From NCBI GenBank assembly GCA_963812085.1, contig CAWETL010000009.1, forward strand, positions 434,001 to 498,000: DNA of 64,000 bases, written 5' to 3'. The translations under genes were made by a program, and so were the position numbers. A model generated the notes under the pieces. That model saw nothing but the letters and a program-made list of their open reading frames with translations, did no database searches and was not told the DNA's origin. The number at the start of each line of letters is the position of its first letter. Position 1 is the first letter of the stretch. Below, piece after piece: positions 8,981-17,366 of this stretch. Origin of the DNA: SPDF01 sp963812085 (GTDB lineage Bacteria; Gemmatimonadota; Gemmatimonadetes; Gemmatimonadales; GWC2-71-9).

Positions 8981-9790
8981 CTAGGGGGTCAGGGTAAAGT
9001 CAACTCCCGTAACGACCTGAGAATTGCCCACCAGGATGCTGTCCCGCACGCCGTCCTGGTAGCCCGTCGCGCGGGCCAACACCTTGTACATCCCGGGCGC
9101 CAGATAACGGATCAGGTAGGCGCCGGTCAGAGAGTCGGCGGATGCTGTCGCGATGGTGTCCGTGCCCTGGATGGCGTACAGGCCCGCCTTGCTCGCGGCT
9201 GGCAGGACCGTCCCGCCGATGGAGCCGGCAACATCCATGACCGTGGCGTGGATGACCGGCTTGAAGATGGCAGACTTGGGTCCGCCCGGCGGGCCCTGGA
9301 AGACGAAGCTCCGGGAGACGTCGAAATCGGCCAGGAGCACCGTCTCCCCCGGAACGATCGAGACGCCACCCAGGTTGACCTTGAGTCCCGACGTCGAGCC
9401 GCTGGGCACCTTGAGCACAGCGGAACTGCTGCCGGAGGTGAAGGTGATCGGCGCCTTGAGGGTGACGCGAGCCGAGTCCACCAGGAGCCGGAGCTGGTTG
9501 TACGTTCCCACCGGGATCTCTGCCGACCCCAGCGCGGCCGTCACGCCGCCCTGAAGCGCGAGCAGGTCGTAGCTGGCGGTGTCGGTGCTGATCACGTGAA
9601 TGCTGCCGTCCGACGAAACCACGGAGACTCCGGACACCCAGATGACTGCACTCTCTACCTCCTCACCGGGCGCATCGGCCAGCCGGACCGTCATGGTGCC
9701 CATCTCCTGATTGGCCGTGCCACTATCACTGCACGCGCCGAGGGCCGCCGAGGCGACCAGCAGCACTGCCGGCAGGTAATTGAATCGCAT
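8981..9790 (-). CDS. DUF4382 domain-containing lipoprotein
   Basis: Predicted surface or periplasmic lipoprotein of 269 residues. I chose the ATG at 9790 because it gives a clean signal peptide (MRFNYLPAVLLVASAALGAC) with the lipobox cysteine near residue 20. Residues about 30-160 match the DUF4382 pattern (MTVRLADAPGEEVESAVIWV, then YDLLALQGG and GTYNQLRLLVD). The C-terminal part (about 180-265) looks like a carboxypeptidase-regulatory-type beta-sandwich (GSIGGTVLPA, YLIRYLAPGMYKVLARATGYQ). Function is unknown. It has its own terminator and is not obviously part of the pil operons on either side. Confidence 0.8.
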   Translation of the reverse strand: MRFNYLPAVLLVASAALGACSDSGTANQEMGTMTVRLADAPGEEVESAVIWVSGVSVVSSDGSIHVISTDTASYDLLALQGGVTAALGSAEIPVGTYNQLRLLVDSARVTLKAPITFTSGSSSAVLKVPSGSTSGLKVNLGGVSIVPGETVLLADFDVSRSFVFQGPPGGPKSAIFKPVIHATVMDVAGSIGGTVLPAASKAGLYAIQGTDTIATASADSLTGAYLIRYLAPGMYKVLARATGYQDGVRDSILVGNSQVVTGVDFTLTP

Positions 9791-9873
9791 AGAACGGCTC
9801 CCATCGTGCAGGAAATCGACCATCCAAAAACACGAACACGGACGCCCGGGCAGTCCAGAGCGTCCAACCCACC

Positions 9874-9912
9874 CATCGGCCTGCGTGATCAATCAGCTAC
9901 AAGATGGGTTGG
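9874..9912 (-). terminator. stem-loop after minor pilin operon
   Basis: Inverted repeat arms CCAACCCA and TGGGTTGG with an alternative inner pairing ACCCATC/GATGGGT, in the 208-base gap (9791-9998) between the minor pilin operon and the lipoprotein gene. No T-run follows. It may be a weak terminator or processing hairpin; I see no gene in this gap. Confidence 0.35.
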
Positions 9913-9998
9913 TGTCCATTTCGGCGCTGTGACCAGAGGCACAAAGTTCCCACTGCAAGGACTTGCCGGGGGCGCGCGGATGGAGAGTTGCGGATCGG

Positions 9999-10454
9999 TC
10001 AGTCGTAGAGCTGCGCCCACCCCCGCCCGCTGATCGGGACGAAGCTGGTCGTCCCGCCCGCGGCAGGCAGCACCCTCCCCACCAATCCCAACGTCCGCCG
10101 AGCCAGCACGTTGCCGTCCCCGTCGAGGCGCTCCCCGGTCGCGACGATCAGGTAGAGCGTTCCGGTGAGGCGCGTCACGGTGGCGGTGGACCGCATTCGG
10201 CTCGTGACCACGACGACACCGGGATGGGGCACCCAGACGGGAAGCCCGGCGGCGGTCGTGTCCCACCCGGCCACCTCCGATGCGAGCCGCCCCTCCGCCG
10301 CCTCGAAGGCCTCCGTGGCGAACATCAGGTCGGTGGCATTTCGTTGCTCGCGGCTGGCCACGCCGAAGGCCGCGAGGGCCAGGGCGCCGAGCAACGCAAG
10401 CGCCACGACCACCAGCAGCAGGGCCACCCCACTGTCTCTCCGAGGCCGGGTCAC
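9999..10454 (-). CDS. minor pilus assembly protein, PilX-like
   Basis: A 151-residue membrane-anchored protein starting at the GTG at 10454, four bases after the preceding gene stops. The N-terminus is VTRPRRDSGVALLLVVVALA: a short basic leader, a Gly and then a hydrophobic helix without Glu5, as in PilX/GspK-type minor pilins. The rest is a globular domain of unknown detail. It is third in a run of three prepilin-type genes. PilX identity is inferred from order and the N-terminus only. Confidence 0.7.
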   Translation of the reverse strand: MTRPRRDSGVALLLVVVALALLGALALAAFGVASREQRNATDLMFATEAFEAAEGRLASEVAGWDTTAAGLPVWVPHPGVVVVTSRMRSTATVTRLTGTLYLIVATGERLDGDGNVLARRTLGLVGRVLPAAGGTTSFVPISGRGWAQLYD

Positions 10455-10458
10455 GCCG

Positions 10459-11322
10459 TCACCTCGGCGTGTTCCTGAGGAACACTCGCACCTGGATCGT
10501 GTCGCTGACGTACCCGCGCGGGCCCGAACTCCACGCTCGCGCGACCGGCCCCTGCGTGGCCTCCTCGAGCATGACTTCGATGCTCCGCACCGCGCGCGGA
10601 TCGACGGTCGGCGTGCCGGCCTCTCCCAGGTAGGCCACGGTGACCCCGCTCCCCGAGAGCGGGCCGAGGACCGGCTGGACCGCGTCCCCACCGCTCAGCG
10701 ATTCGAGGCCGAGCCACCGGTGTCCGGTGGACACATACTCCTTGAGACGCATCACTTCGAAGGTCTGGACTGGCCCGCCCACCTCCACCGCATTCAACTC
10801 GCCGCCCGGGAGGAGCGGGGTGAAGTCGACGGTGCCGACCGCGATGGCCGGGGAGCCGGCGCAGGCGGAGGCGGCCACAGAGAGTACGGGAAGCCGAAGC
10901 CAGAGGTCGTCGGCGGTCGAGACCGGATTGCCTTCCACGAAGAGGAGGAGGCTGTCGCGGCCCGGCGAAATGCTGCGGAGCGCACTGAATGGGAGCAGGG
11001 GCGTGTCGAGAATTCTGACCTGGCCCGGCTCCAGCCAGCAGCTCACGCCGTGGCCCCGGGGCGCCCGATAGGTGATGGAGTCGGTCGCCATGCCGATGAG
11101 GTCGGCGGGGCCGCCTGGCGCCACTCCCAACTCGCGCAGCTCCGACTGAACGAGCAGCGCCCCGGTGCGGCCATCGGCCTGCAGCGCACTCCGTTCCCGG
11201 AGCGTGGCGACCTCCTGGAAGAAGGCCAGCAGCACTCTGAGGGTCACGGCGCCGACGAGGCTCAACAGGCCCAATGCGACGACGAGTTCCACCAGCGACA
11301 CGCCGCGACGACGCCCGGACAT
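10459..11322 (-). CDS. prepilin-type protein, PilW-like minor pilin
   Basis: A 287-residue class III-signal protein. I chose the ATG at 11322, giving MSGRRRGVSLVELVVALG: a short basic leader, the Gly cleavage site and Glu at position 5 of the mature form. Its ATG overlaps the stop of the previous prepilin gene (ATGA). Length and place between a PilV-like and a PilX-like gene fit PilW/GspJ. It probably helps form the pilus-tip priming complex. Confidence 0.78.
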   Translation of the reverse strand: MSGRRRGVSLVELVVALGLLSLVGAVTLRVLLAFFQEVATLRERSALQADGRTGALLVQSELRELGVAPGGPADLIGMATDSITYRAPRGHGVSCWLEPGQVRILDTPLLPFSALRSISPGRDSLLLFVEGNPVSTADDLWLRLPVLSVAASACAGSPAIAVGTVDFTPLLPGGELNAVEVGGPVQTFEVMRLKEYVSTGHRWLGLESLSGGDAVQPVLGPLSGSGVTVAYLGEAGTPTVDPRAVRSIEVMLEEATQGPVARAWSSGPRGYVSDTIQVRVFLRNTPR

Positions 11323-11717
11323 CAGGGGCACAACAGCGTGGTGGAGAGCGAGTCCGTCCGCAGGCCGCCGGCCACCTGATAGGCCGCGGTGACGGTGAGG
11401 CGACGCTCGCGCCCCGCGCCGCCGATGGTCCAGCGGATCATGGTACCACTGCCCGCCGTGTCGGACCCTGCCAGGAGACCCGCGCAATACGGAGGCGCGG
11501 CTACCGCCGCGCGCAGGGTTTCGATGCGCGCACCGGCTGCCAGCGCCGCGCGCGTGGTCTGCCGGCCCCGACCGACCATCCGGACGTCCAGCGCGGCTGT
11601 ACGGAGCAGCGCGGCGACCCCGACGGCGAGCAGGAGGAGGGCCACCTGGATCTCGACCAGCGTGAAGCCGGCCAACGCGGCATGTCGATCGGATGGTGTG
11701 GCAGGGGCCGGACGCAT
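11322..11717 (-). CDS. prepilin-type protein, PilV/GspI-like minor pilin
   Basis: A 131-residue prepilin. With the ATG at 11717 the leader is 18 residues (MRPAPATPSDRHAALAG) and is cut after Gly before FTLVEIQVALLLLAVG. The mature part has TLRAAVAAPPYCAGLLAG with a single Cys and another Cys at the C-terminus (LLCP), which may form the pilin disulfide loop. It is first of three overlapping minor-pilin genes. A promoter just upstream suggests a leaderless mRNA. Confidence 0.78.
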   Translation of the reverse strand: MRPAPATPSDRHAALAGFTLVEIQVALLLLAVGVAALLRTAALDVRMVGRGRQTTRAALAAGARIETLRAAVAAPPYCAGLLAGSDTAGSGTMIRWTIGGAGRERRLTVTAAYQVAGGLRTDSLSTTLLCP

Positions 11718-11723
11718 GAGGCG

Positions 11724-11753
11724 AGGATAGCGGTCATCGGCCGCGGGGCCCAA
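11724..11753 (-). promoter_or_regulatory. promoter of minor pilin operon
   Basis: Minus-strand TTGGGC (11753-11748), 18-base spacer, TATCCT (11729-11724). Only six bases separate the -10 from the ATG at 11717, so the transcript would start at the ATG or within a base or so of it. The match is moderate. Confidence 0.4.
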
Positions 11754-11755
11754 CG

Positions 11756-11787
11756 AAAAACGCGTGCACGGTATCCCGTGCACGCGT
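11756..11787 (-). terminator. intrinsic terminator after the response regulator gene
   Basis: Perfect 11-bp stem, CGCGTGCACGG and CCGTGCACGCG around TATC, followed on the minus strand by TTTTT. It ends the transcript of the regulator/kinase pair, and the minor pilin promoter starts immediately after it. Confidence 0.85.
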
Positions 11788-11799
11788 GACCGACCTTGT

Positions 11800-11883
11800 G
11801 TCATTGCGAGGCAACGTGGCGGCCGAAGCAATTTGCCTCGAGATTGCTTCGTCGGCCCACCGACGGGGCCTCGTCGCAATGAC
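11800..11883. repeat. dispersed palindromic repeat (GTCATTGCGAGG family)
   Basis: An 84-base element bounded by GTCATTGCGAGG and CCTCGTCGCAATGAC, with a nested palindrome CGAAGCAAT/ATTGCTTCG. Partial copies occur at 15962-15976 and 52090-52126. All three lie between genes. This resembles the REP-like interspersed repeats common in many environmental genomes. Confidence 0.75.
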
Positions 11884-11898
11884 AGAAGTGGGCTGCCT

Positions 11899-13273
<1,375 letters not shown>

Positions 13274-13293
<20 letters not shown>

Positions 13294-14491
13294 CAACCGC
13301 CTCAGCATTGGGCAGGAACACCTTGAAGACCGCCCCGCCTTCGCGGGCCTGGTCGACCCAGACCACTCCCCCGGCGTCATGCACGGTCCGCGCCACGATG
13401 GCCAATCCGAGGCCCGTACCCTGCCCAGGATCCTTTGTGGTATAAAAGGGGTCGAAAATCCGCTCCCGCTCCCCTTCGGGCACGCCAGGGCCCTCGTCGG
13501 CCACGTAGAGCAGGCCCCCAGCGGTGCCCGCGGGCAGGTCGGGCCGCCAGGGCCGGCGGGAGCCCGGCGCGGCCGGCCTCGCCGGGGGGGCGCCCCGGCC
13601 GTTTCCGTCGGCCGACCGGTGCTCTGGCACGTTGCGAGGAACGAAGGTTTTTGGCACGGCCCCGACCCAGATCCTGCCCCCGGTCCGGGAGGCGTCTCGG
13701 GCGTTGAGCAGCAGGTTGACGAGCACCTGCTCCAGCGCTTTCCGGTCGCCGCGCACGTCGCGGGTCCCGTCGCTCAACTCGAGGATCACCTCGTGACCCT
13801 TGAGCGCGCCCTGGTCGCCCAGGAAGCCGACGACCTCGCGGGCGAGCGCGCTGAGGGAGGTCGCGCCAGTCGGCGCGCCGGGCCGCGCGTACTCCAGCAG
13901 CCCCTCGACGATCCGGTCCATGCGCGCCACCTCGCGGCGCATCGCCTCGATCACGGCCGGATCGGCCCCGCGGCGGCGGAGGACCTCGACGTAGTTGCCG
14001 AAGGCGCCCAGCGGATTGCGGATTTCGTGCGCCACGCCGGCCGCGAGGCGCCCGACGCCCGCCAGCTTTTCCGCCCGGACCGCCTGGCTCTGGACATCGA
14101 GCAGCTGCTCGGCCATCGACTGGAACCGGTCGGCCAGGTGCGCGAGCTCACGGCTCTCGAAGGCCTGCGCCGGCGGCGCCAGCTGCCCCTCCGCCAGCCG
14201 GTCGGCCTGGCGGGAGAGCTCCTCGATCGGGCGCAGGACCAGCCGCTGGACGAGGTAGCGCCCGAAGAGCACGAAGAGCAGCGTGCTGGCCGGCCAGAGC
14301 ACGCCGAGCGCCCACACGGCGGCGTCGGGGTCCAGCGAGGCGATGAGGAGTGTCGTCAGGCTGGCCAGGACCACGGCGGCGGAGGTGAGGAACGCGAGGT
14401 TGAACAGCAGCTCGGTCCGGAGCGAGCGAAGCGGGCCGCCGGGCGGAGTGCCGGGCGGCCCGTCTGTGGGAGATGGCGATCCGCGCATCAT
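13274..14491 (-). CDS. sensor histidine kinase
   Basis: A 405-residue membrane kinase starting at 14491 (MMRGSPSPTDGPPG). Two transmembrane helices (about 28-50 and 58-80) frame almost no periplasmic loop, followed by HAMP (about 80-135). The H-box has H155 in AAGVAHEIRNPLGAF. The N-box is VNLLLNARDAS, and the ATPase lid motifs are DEGPGVPEGERERIFDPFYTT and GTGLGLAIV. A long Pro/Arg/Gly insertion lies between the N-box and G1 box. It begins 13 bases after the corrected pilin stop, so pilin and kinase may be co-transcribed. The reading frame runs open into the pilin upstream only because that pilin is frameshifted. Confidence 0.9.
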
Positions 14492-14504
14492 CGTGCGCCC
14501 GTCG

Positions 14505-14953
14505 TCATGGGTCGCAGGCGATGAGCCCTTCGCCGGTGGCGGGCGCGACCGGCGCGACCGATCCGTAGAACATGGCGCAGGTCTTGGTCGTCCCGGTGTA
14601 GCTCGCGGTGGCGGACCACCCGCCCGCCGTGGCCTGGACGACGTGAGCGTCACGCCGGAGGACGGGTTGAACGCCAGCAGCGGGCTCGGGATCGCCCCGC
14701 CGTAGTACACCTGGTTGTCGCCGTTGTACGACTCCTGCGCGGTCGCCAGGTTGCGAAGGTCGCCCTTCATCTTGGCGAGGTAGGCCTTCTCCTTCGTGTT
14801 CGCGAACTTCGGGATGGCGATGGACGCCAGGATGCCGATGATCACGACCACGATGAGCAATTCGATCAGGGTGAAGCCCGCCCGGCCGGCCGCGATCGGG
14901 ATCGCGGGGCTCGCCTGCTCTCCCCTCGGGTCCTGCCGGTGTTCGCTGCGCAT
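14505..14953 (-). CDS. type IV major-pilin-like protein, frameshifted
   Basis: A prepilin with a 27-residue leader ending AAGRAG, then FTLIELLIVVVIIGILASIA, a perfect class IIIa N-terminus with Glu5, followed by the KEKAYLAKMKGDLRNLATAQESY helix region. Near base 14641 the frame breaks: after SSGVTLT a one-base gain restores VVQATAGGWSATASYTG...KTCAMF...GLIACDP and a stop at 14505. That C-terminus matches the neighbouring pilin and has the paired cysteines of a D-loop. As written, the frame reads through into the kinase gene. It is either a sequencing error (a lost G) or a real mutation. Confidence 0.75.
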
Positions 14954-14978
14954 GAGTCCGTTCCTGTCAGGGGGTGTG

Positions 14979-15010
14979 AAAAGGGACGGCGACCCGTAGA
15001 CCGCCGCCCC
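14979..15010 (-). terminator. intrinsic terminator between the two pilin genes
   Basis: Minus-strand stem GGGGCGGCG/CGCCGTCCC (one G-U pair) followed by TTTT. It lies 30 bases after the corrected stop of the upstream pilin, so that pilin can be expressed as a short, abundant mRNA, as usual for major pilins. Confidence 0.75.
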
Positions 15011-15039
15011 GATTCAGTATCCAGGGAGTTACCCTAGGA

Positions 15040-15454
15040 TCACGGATCGCACTTCGGCTCGCCGTCGACAGTCGCCGGGGCCACTGCCGCCACGCCGATG
15101 TAGATGGCGCAGGTCTTGGCGGTCGCGCTGTGCGTGGTGGTGGCGCTCCAGCCCGTGCCACCGGTCGCCGTGTAGGTGATCGTCACGCCAGCCGACGGGG
15201 TGAAGCCGCCCATGAGCGGCGTCCGGGGTGGCGGTGCCGGCCAGGTTGCTGGCGGTGCCGCTGCGATACACCTGGTTGTCGGCGAAGTAGCCTTCCTCGG
15301 CCGTCGCGAGGTTACGCAGGTCGGACTTCATCGAAGCCAGGTACGCCTTTTCCTTGGTGCTCGCGAACTTCGGGATCGCGATGGCTGCCAGAATGCCGAT
15401 GATGACGACGACAATCAGCAGCTCGATCAGGGTAAAGCCCTTGCGGTTCAACAT
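15040..15454 (-). CDS. pilA: type IV major pilin (PilA-like), frameshifted
   Basis: Begins MLNRKGFTLIELLIVVVIIG, a textbook prepilin with a six-residue leader, followed by KEKAYLASMKSDLRNLATAEE. Around base 15225 the frame changes: removing one base gives TPLMGGFTPSAGVTITYTA, then GWSATTTHSATAKTCAIYIG and VDGEPKCDP, stopping at 15040. This C-terminus matches that of the adjacent pilin (GWSATA, KTCA, VAPAT, CDP). Without correction translation ends at 15029 with an unrelated tail. It is preceded by tandem sigma-54-like sites, as expected for a PilR-controlled pilA, and followed by a terminator. Confidence 0.8.
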
Positions 15455-15540
15455 GGGTCCAGCCTCCAGAGAGAATGATGGTACTGTGTGCCGCTGACCG
15501 TGGTCGGTCCCTTCCTCTTTCCTTCCCGGGCCGATGGAAA

Positions 15541-15574
15541 GGCAACGACTATGCCACCTGCGGTCACCGTGCCA
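15541..15574 (-). promoter_or_regulatory. tandem sigma-54-like promoters of pilA
   Basis: Minus-strand TGGCATAGTCGTTGCC (15556-15541) fits TGGCAY-N5-TTGC with correct spacing, about 87 bases before the pilin ATG. A second, weaker match TGGCACGGTGACCGCA lies at 15574-15559, 18 bases upstream. PilS/PilR, encoded 500 bases away, control pilA through sigma-54 in Pseudomonas and Myxococcus-type systems. Confidence 0.65.
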
Positions 15575-15671
15575 TAATCAATTCAACCACAAGGAGTTAC
15601 GCCGTAGCGCGCCACTGTTTGCATGGCGGGTTGCAATCGCTGTACGGGGGATTTTGCAAGAGGGAGGCCGC

Positions 15672-15707
15672 GGGGCGGCGGGGCGGCGGGGCAGCGGGGC
15701 GGCGGGG
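15672..15707 (+). repeat. octamer repeat with G-quadruplex potential
   Basis: Five GGGG runs start at 15672, 15680, 15688, 15696 and 15704, exactly eight bases apart, separated by CGGC or CAGC. This satisfies the usual four-tract quadruplex pattern with short loops. It lies in the non-coding region between pilR and pilA. Confidence 0.8.
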
Positions 15708-15726
15708 CAGCGAAGGTCGTCATGTC

Positions 15727-15753
15727 GTCACCCCGGCGAAAGCCGGGGTCCAG
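15727..15753 (+). repeat. GTCACCCCGGCGAAAGCCGGGGTCCAG repeat, left copy
   Basis: A hairpin-forming element (CCCCGGC/GCCGGGG around a GAAA-type loop) of the widespread GTCACCCCGGCGAAAGCC family. The inverted partner is at 15892-15918, about 140 bases away, so the two could pair over the intervening sequence. Confidence 0.75.
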
Positions 15754-15891
15754 GGTCGAGCCGCCAGGTAGAGGCGAGCCTACGCCTGCCCCTAGGAACG
15801 ACGTGGTACAGGGAGCGGCCCGCATCGCGGTCAATTGGTTTCCATCGGAGCGCTGGCAGCGCAAGCCCACCTCTCGCTCGAGGCCAAACCG

Positions 15892-15918
15892 CTGGACCCC
15901 GGCCTTCGCCGGGGTGAC
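15892..15918 (-). repeat. GTCACCCCGGCGAAGGCC repeat, right inverted copy
   Basis: Reverse-orientation copy of the element at 15727-15753 (CTGGACCCCGGCC, TTCGCC, GGGGTGAC). Together with the fragment at 15962-15976 it fills the space before pilR. I see no gene in 15575-15983. Confidence 0.75.
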
Positions 15919-15961
15919 CACCGGTCGCCGGGGTGACGGGGTGCCGTCGGCCCCTTCGGGG

Positions 15962-15976
15962 CCTCCTCGCAATGAC
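15962..15976. repeat. fragment of GTCATTGCGAGG-family repeat
   Basis: CCTCCTCGCAATGAC matches one end of the palindromic element at 11800-11883. It lies eight bases beyond the pilR stop. Confidence 0.6.
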
Positions 15977-15983
15977 GAGGTGC

Positions 15984-17366
15984 CTAGTCCGCAGCCGGCG
16001 CCGCGGTCTCCTCATACCGGCTGAGCTTCCGATACAGAGTAGATGGGTCGATGCCGAGCACCTCGGCAGCCCGCGTCTTGTTGCCGCCCTCGGCCTGGAG
16101 CACCCACATGATGTAGGCCCGCTCGATCACGTCGAGCGCCGGGTTCTTGTAGGAGCGGTCGGCCACCAGCGGTTCCTTCCGGCGCCGGGTGATCCGCTCC
16201 GGCAGGTGCTGGGGCTCGATCAGGTTGCCCCGGGTCAACACCACCGAGTGCTCGAGCGCATTCTCCAGCTCCCGCACGTTGCCCGGCCAGTCGTACACCA
16301 TCACCGCGTCGAGCGCCTCGGAGGAGAGGGCCTTCGGCTCCGTTCCCGACTGCACCGCCATTCCCTGCAGGAAGAACTCCACGAGCAGGAGGAGGTCGTC
16401 CCGGCGCTCCCGAAGCGGGGGGAGGTCGAGGGCGATGACGTTCAGCCGGTAGAAGAGGTCGGACCGGAAGCTGCCGCGCCGGATCTCCTCCTCCAGCTCC
16501 CGGTTGGTGGCCGCGATGATCCGGACGTCCACCGGGATGGCTTCCGTGGCGCCCACCGGGATGACCTCGCGCTCCTGCAGCACGCGAAGGAGCTTGATCT
16601 GGAGCGAGGGCGGCATTTCCCCGACTTCGTCCAGGAAGAAGGTCCCGCCCCGGGCCGCGGCGAAGAGCCCCTGCTTGTCGCGAACGGCGCCAGTGAAGGA
16701 TCCCTTCACGTGGCCGAAGAGCTCGCTCTCGAGCAGGTTCTCCGGCAGCGCGCCGCAGTTGATGCTGAGGAAGGGCCCTTCCGCCCGCTCGGACAGGTAG
16801 TGGATGTGGCGCGCCACGACCTCCTTTCCCGTCCCGCTCTCGCCCCCGATGAGCACCGTCGAGTCGGTCGGTGCCACCTGCTCGGCGAGCTTCAGCACGT
16901 CGAGGAACCGGCGGGACTTGCCGATCGGCCGGGAGGAGGTGCCGCGGTCCCGCCGGCGAATCTCCTGCTTCAACTGCTTGTTCTCCACCCGCACCAAACG
17001 GAACTCGGCGGCGCGCCGGAGGATGGCGAGCAATTCGTCGTTGGCGAACGGTTTCTGGATGTAGTAGAAGGCCCCCGCGTTCACGGCGCCGATGGCCGTC
17101 TGCAACGACGCCTGCGCCGTCATCAGGATGACGGGGGTCATCGGGTCCTGCTCCCGGGCCGCCTGGAGGATGTCGATGCCGGTCACCTGCGGCATCCGGA
17201 CGTCGCTCAGCACGATGTCGAACTGACCGGAGCGGATGGCCTCGAGCCCCGCCTTCCCGCCCTGGGCCGTCGTGACCTCGAACCCCTCCTTCTTGAGCAG
17301 GATGCGGAGGGTGTCCAGGATGCCGGATTCGTCGTCGACGATCAGGAGCGTCGGCTGATTGCTCAT
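15984..17366 (-). CDS. pilR: sigma-54-dependent response regulator PilR
   Basis: A 460-residue NtrC-family activator. The receiver domain has D55 in IVLSDVRMPQ. The AAA+ domain has GESGTGKE, DEVGEMPP-type Walker B and the sigma-54-contact loop as GSFTGA rather than the usual GAFTGA, a change also found in functional activators. The C-terminal HTH reads NKTRAAEVLGIDPSTLYRKLSRY. Its ATG overlaps the pilS stop (ATGA), so both are made together. Pairing with a six-helix PilS-type kinase inside a pilus cluster supports PilR. Likely targets are the pilin gene and, by the promoter matches, pilM and pilB operons. Confidence 0.9.
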   Translation of the reverse strand: MSNQPTLLIVDDESGILDTLRILLKKEGFEVTTAQGGKAGLEAIRSGQFDIVLSDVRMPQVTGIDILQAAREQDPMTPVILMTAQASLQTAIGAVNAGAFYYIQKPFANDELLAILRRAAEFRLVRVENKQLKQEIRRRDRGTSSRPIGKSRRFLDVLKLAEQVAPTDSTVLIGGESGTGKEVVARHIHYLSERAEGPFLSINCGALPENLLESELFGHVKGSFTGAVRDKQGLFAAARGGTFFLDEVGEMPPSLQIKLLRVLQEREVIPVGATEAIPVDVRIIAATNRELEEEIRRGSFRSDLFYRLNVIALDLPPLRERRDDLLLLVEFFLQGMAVQSGTEPKALSSEALDAVMVYDWPGNVRELENALEHSVVLTRGNLIEPQHLPERITRRRKEPLVADRSYKNPALDVIERAYIMWVLQAEGGNKTRAAEVLGIDPSTLYRKLSRYEETAAPAAD

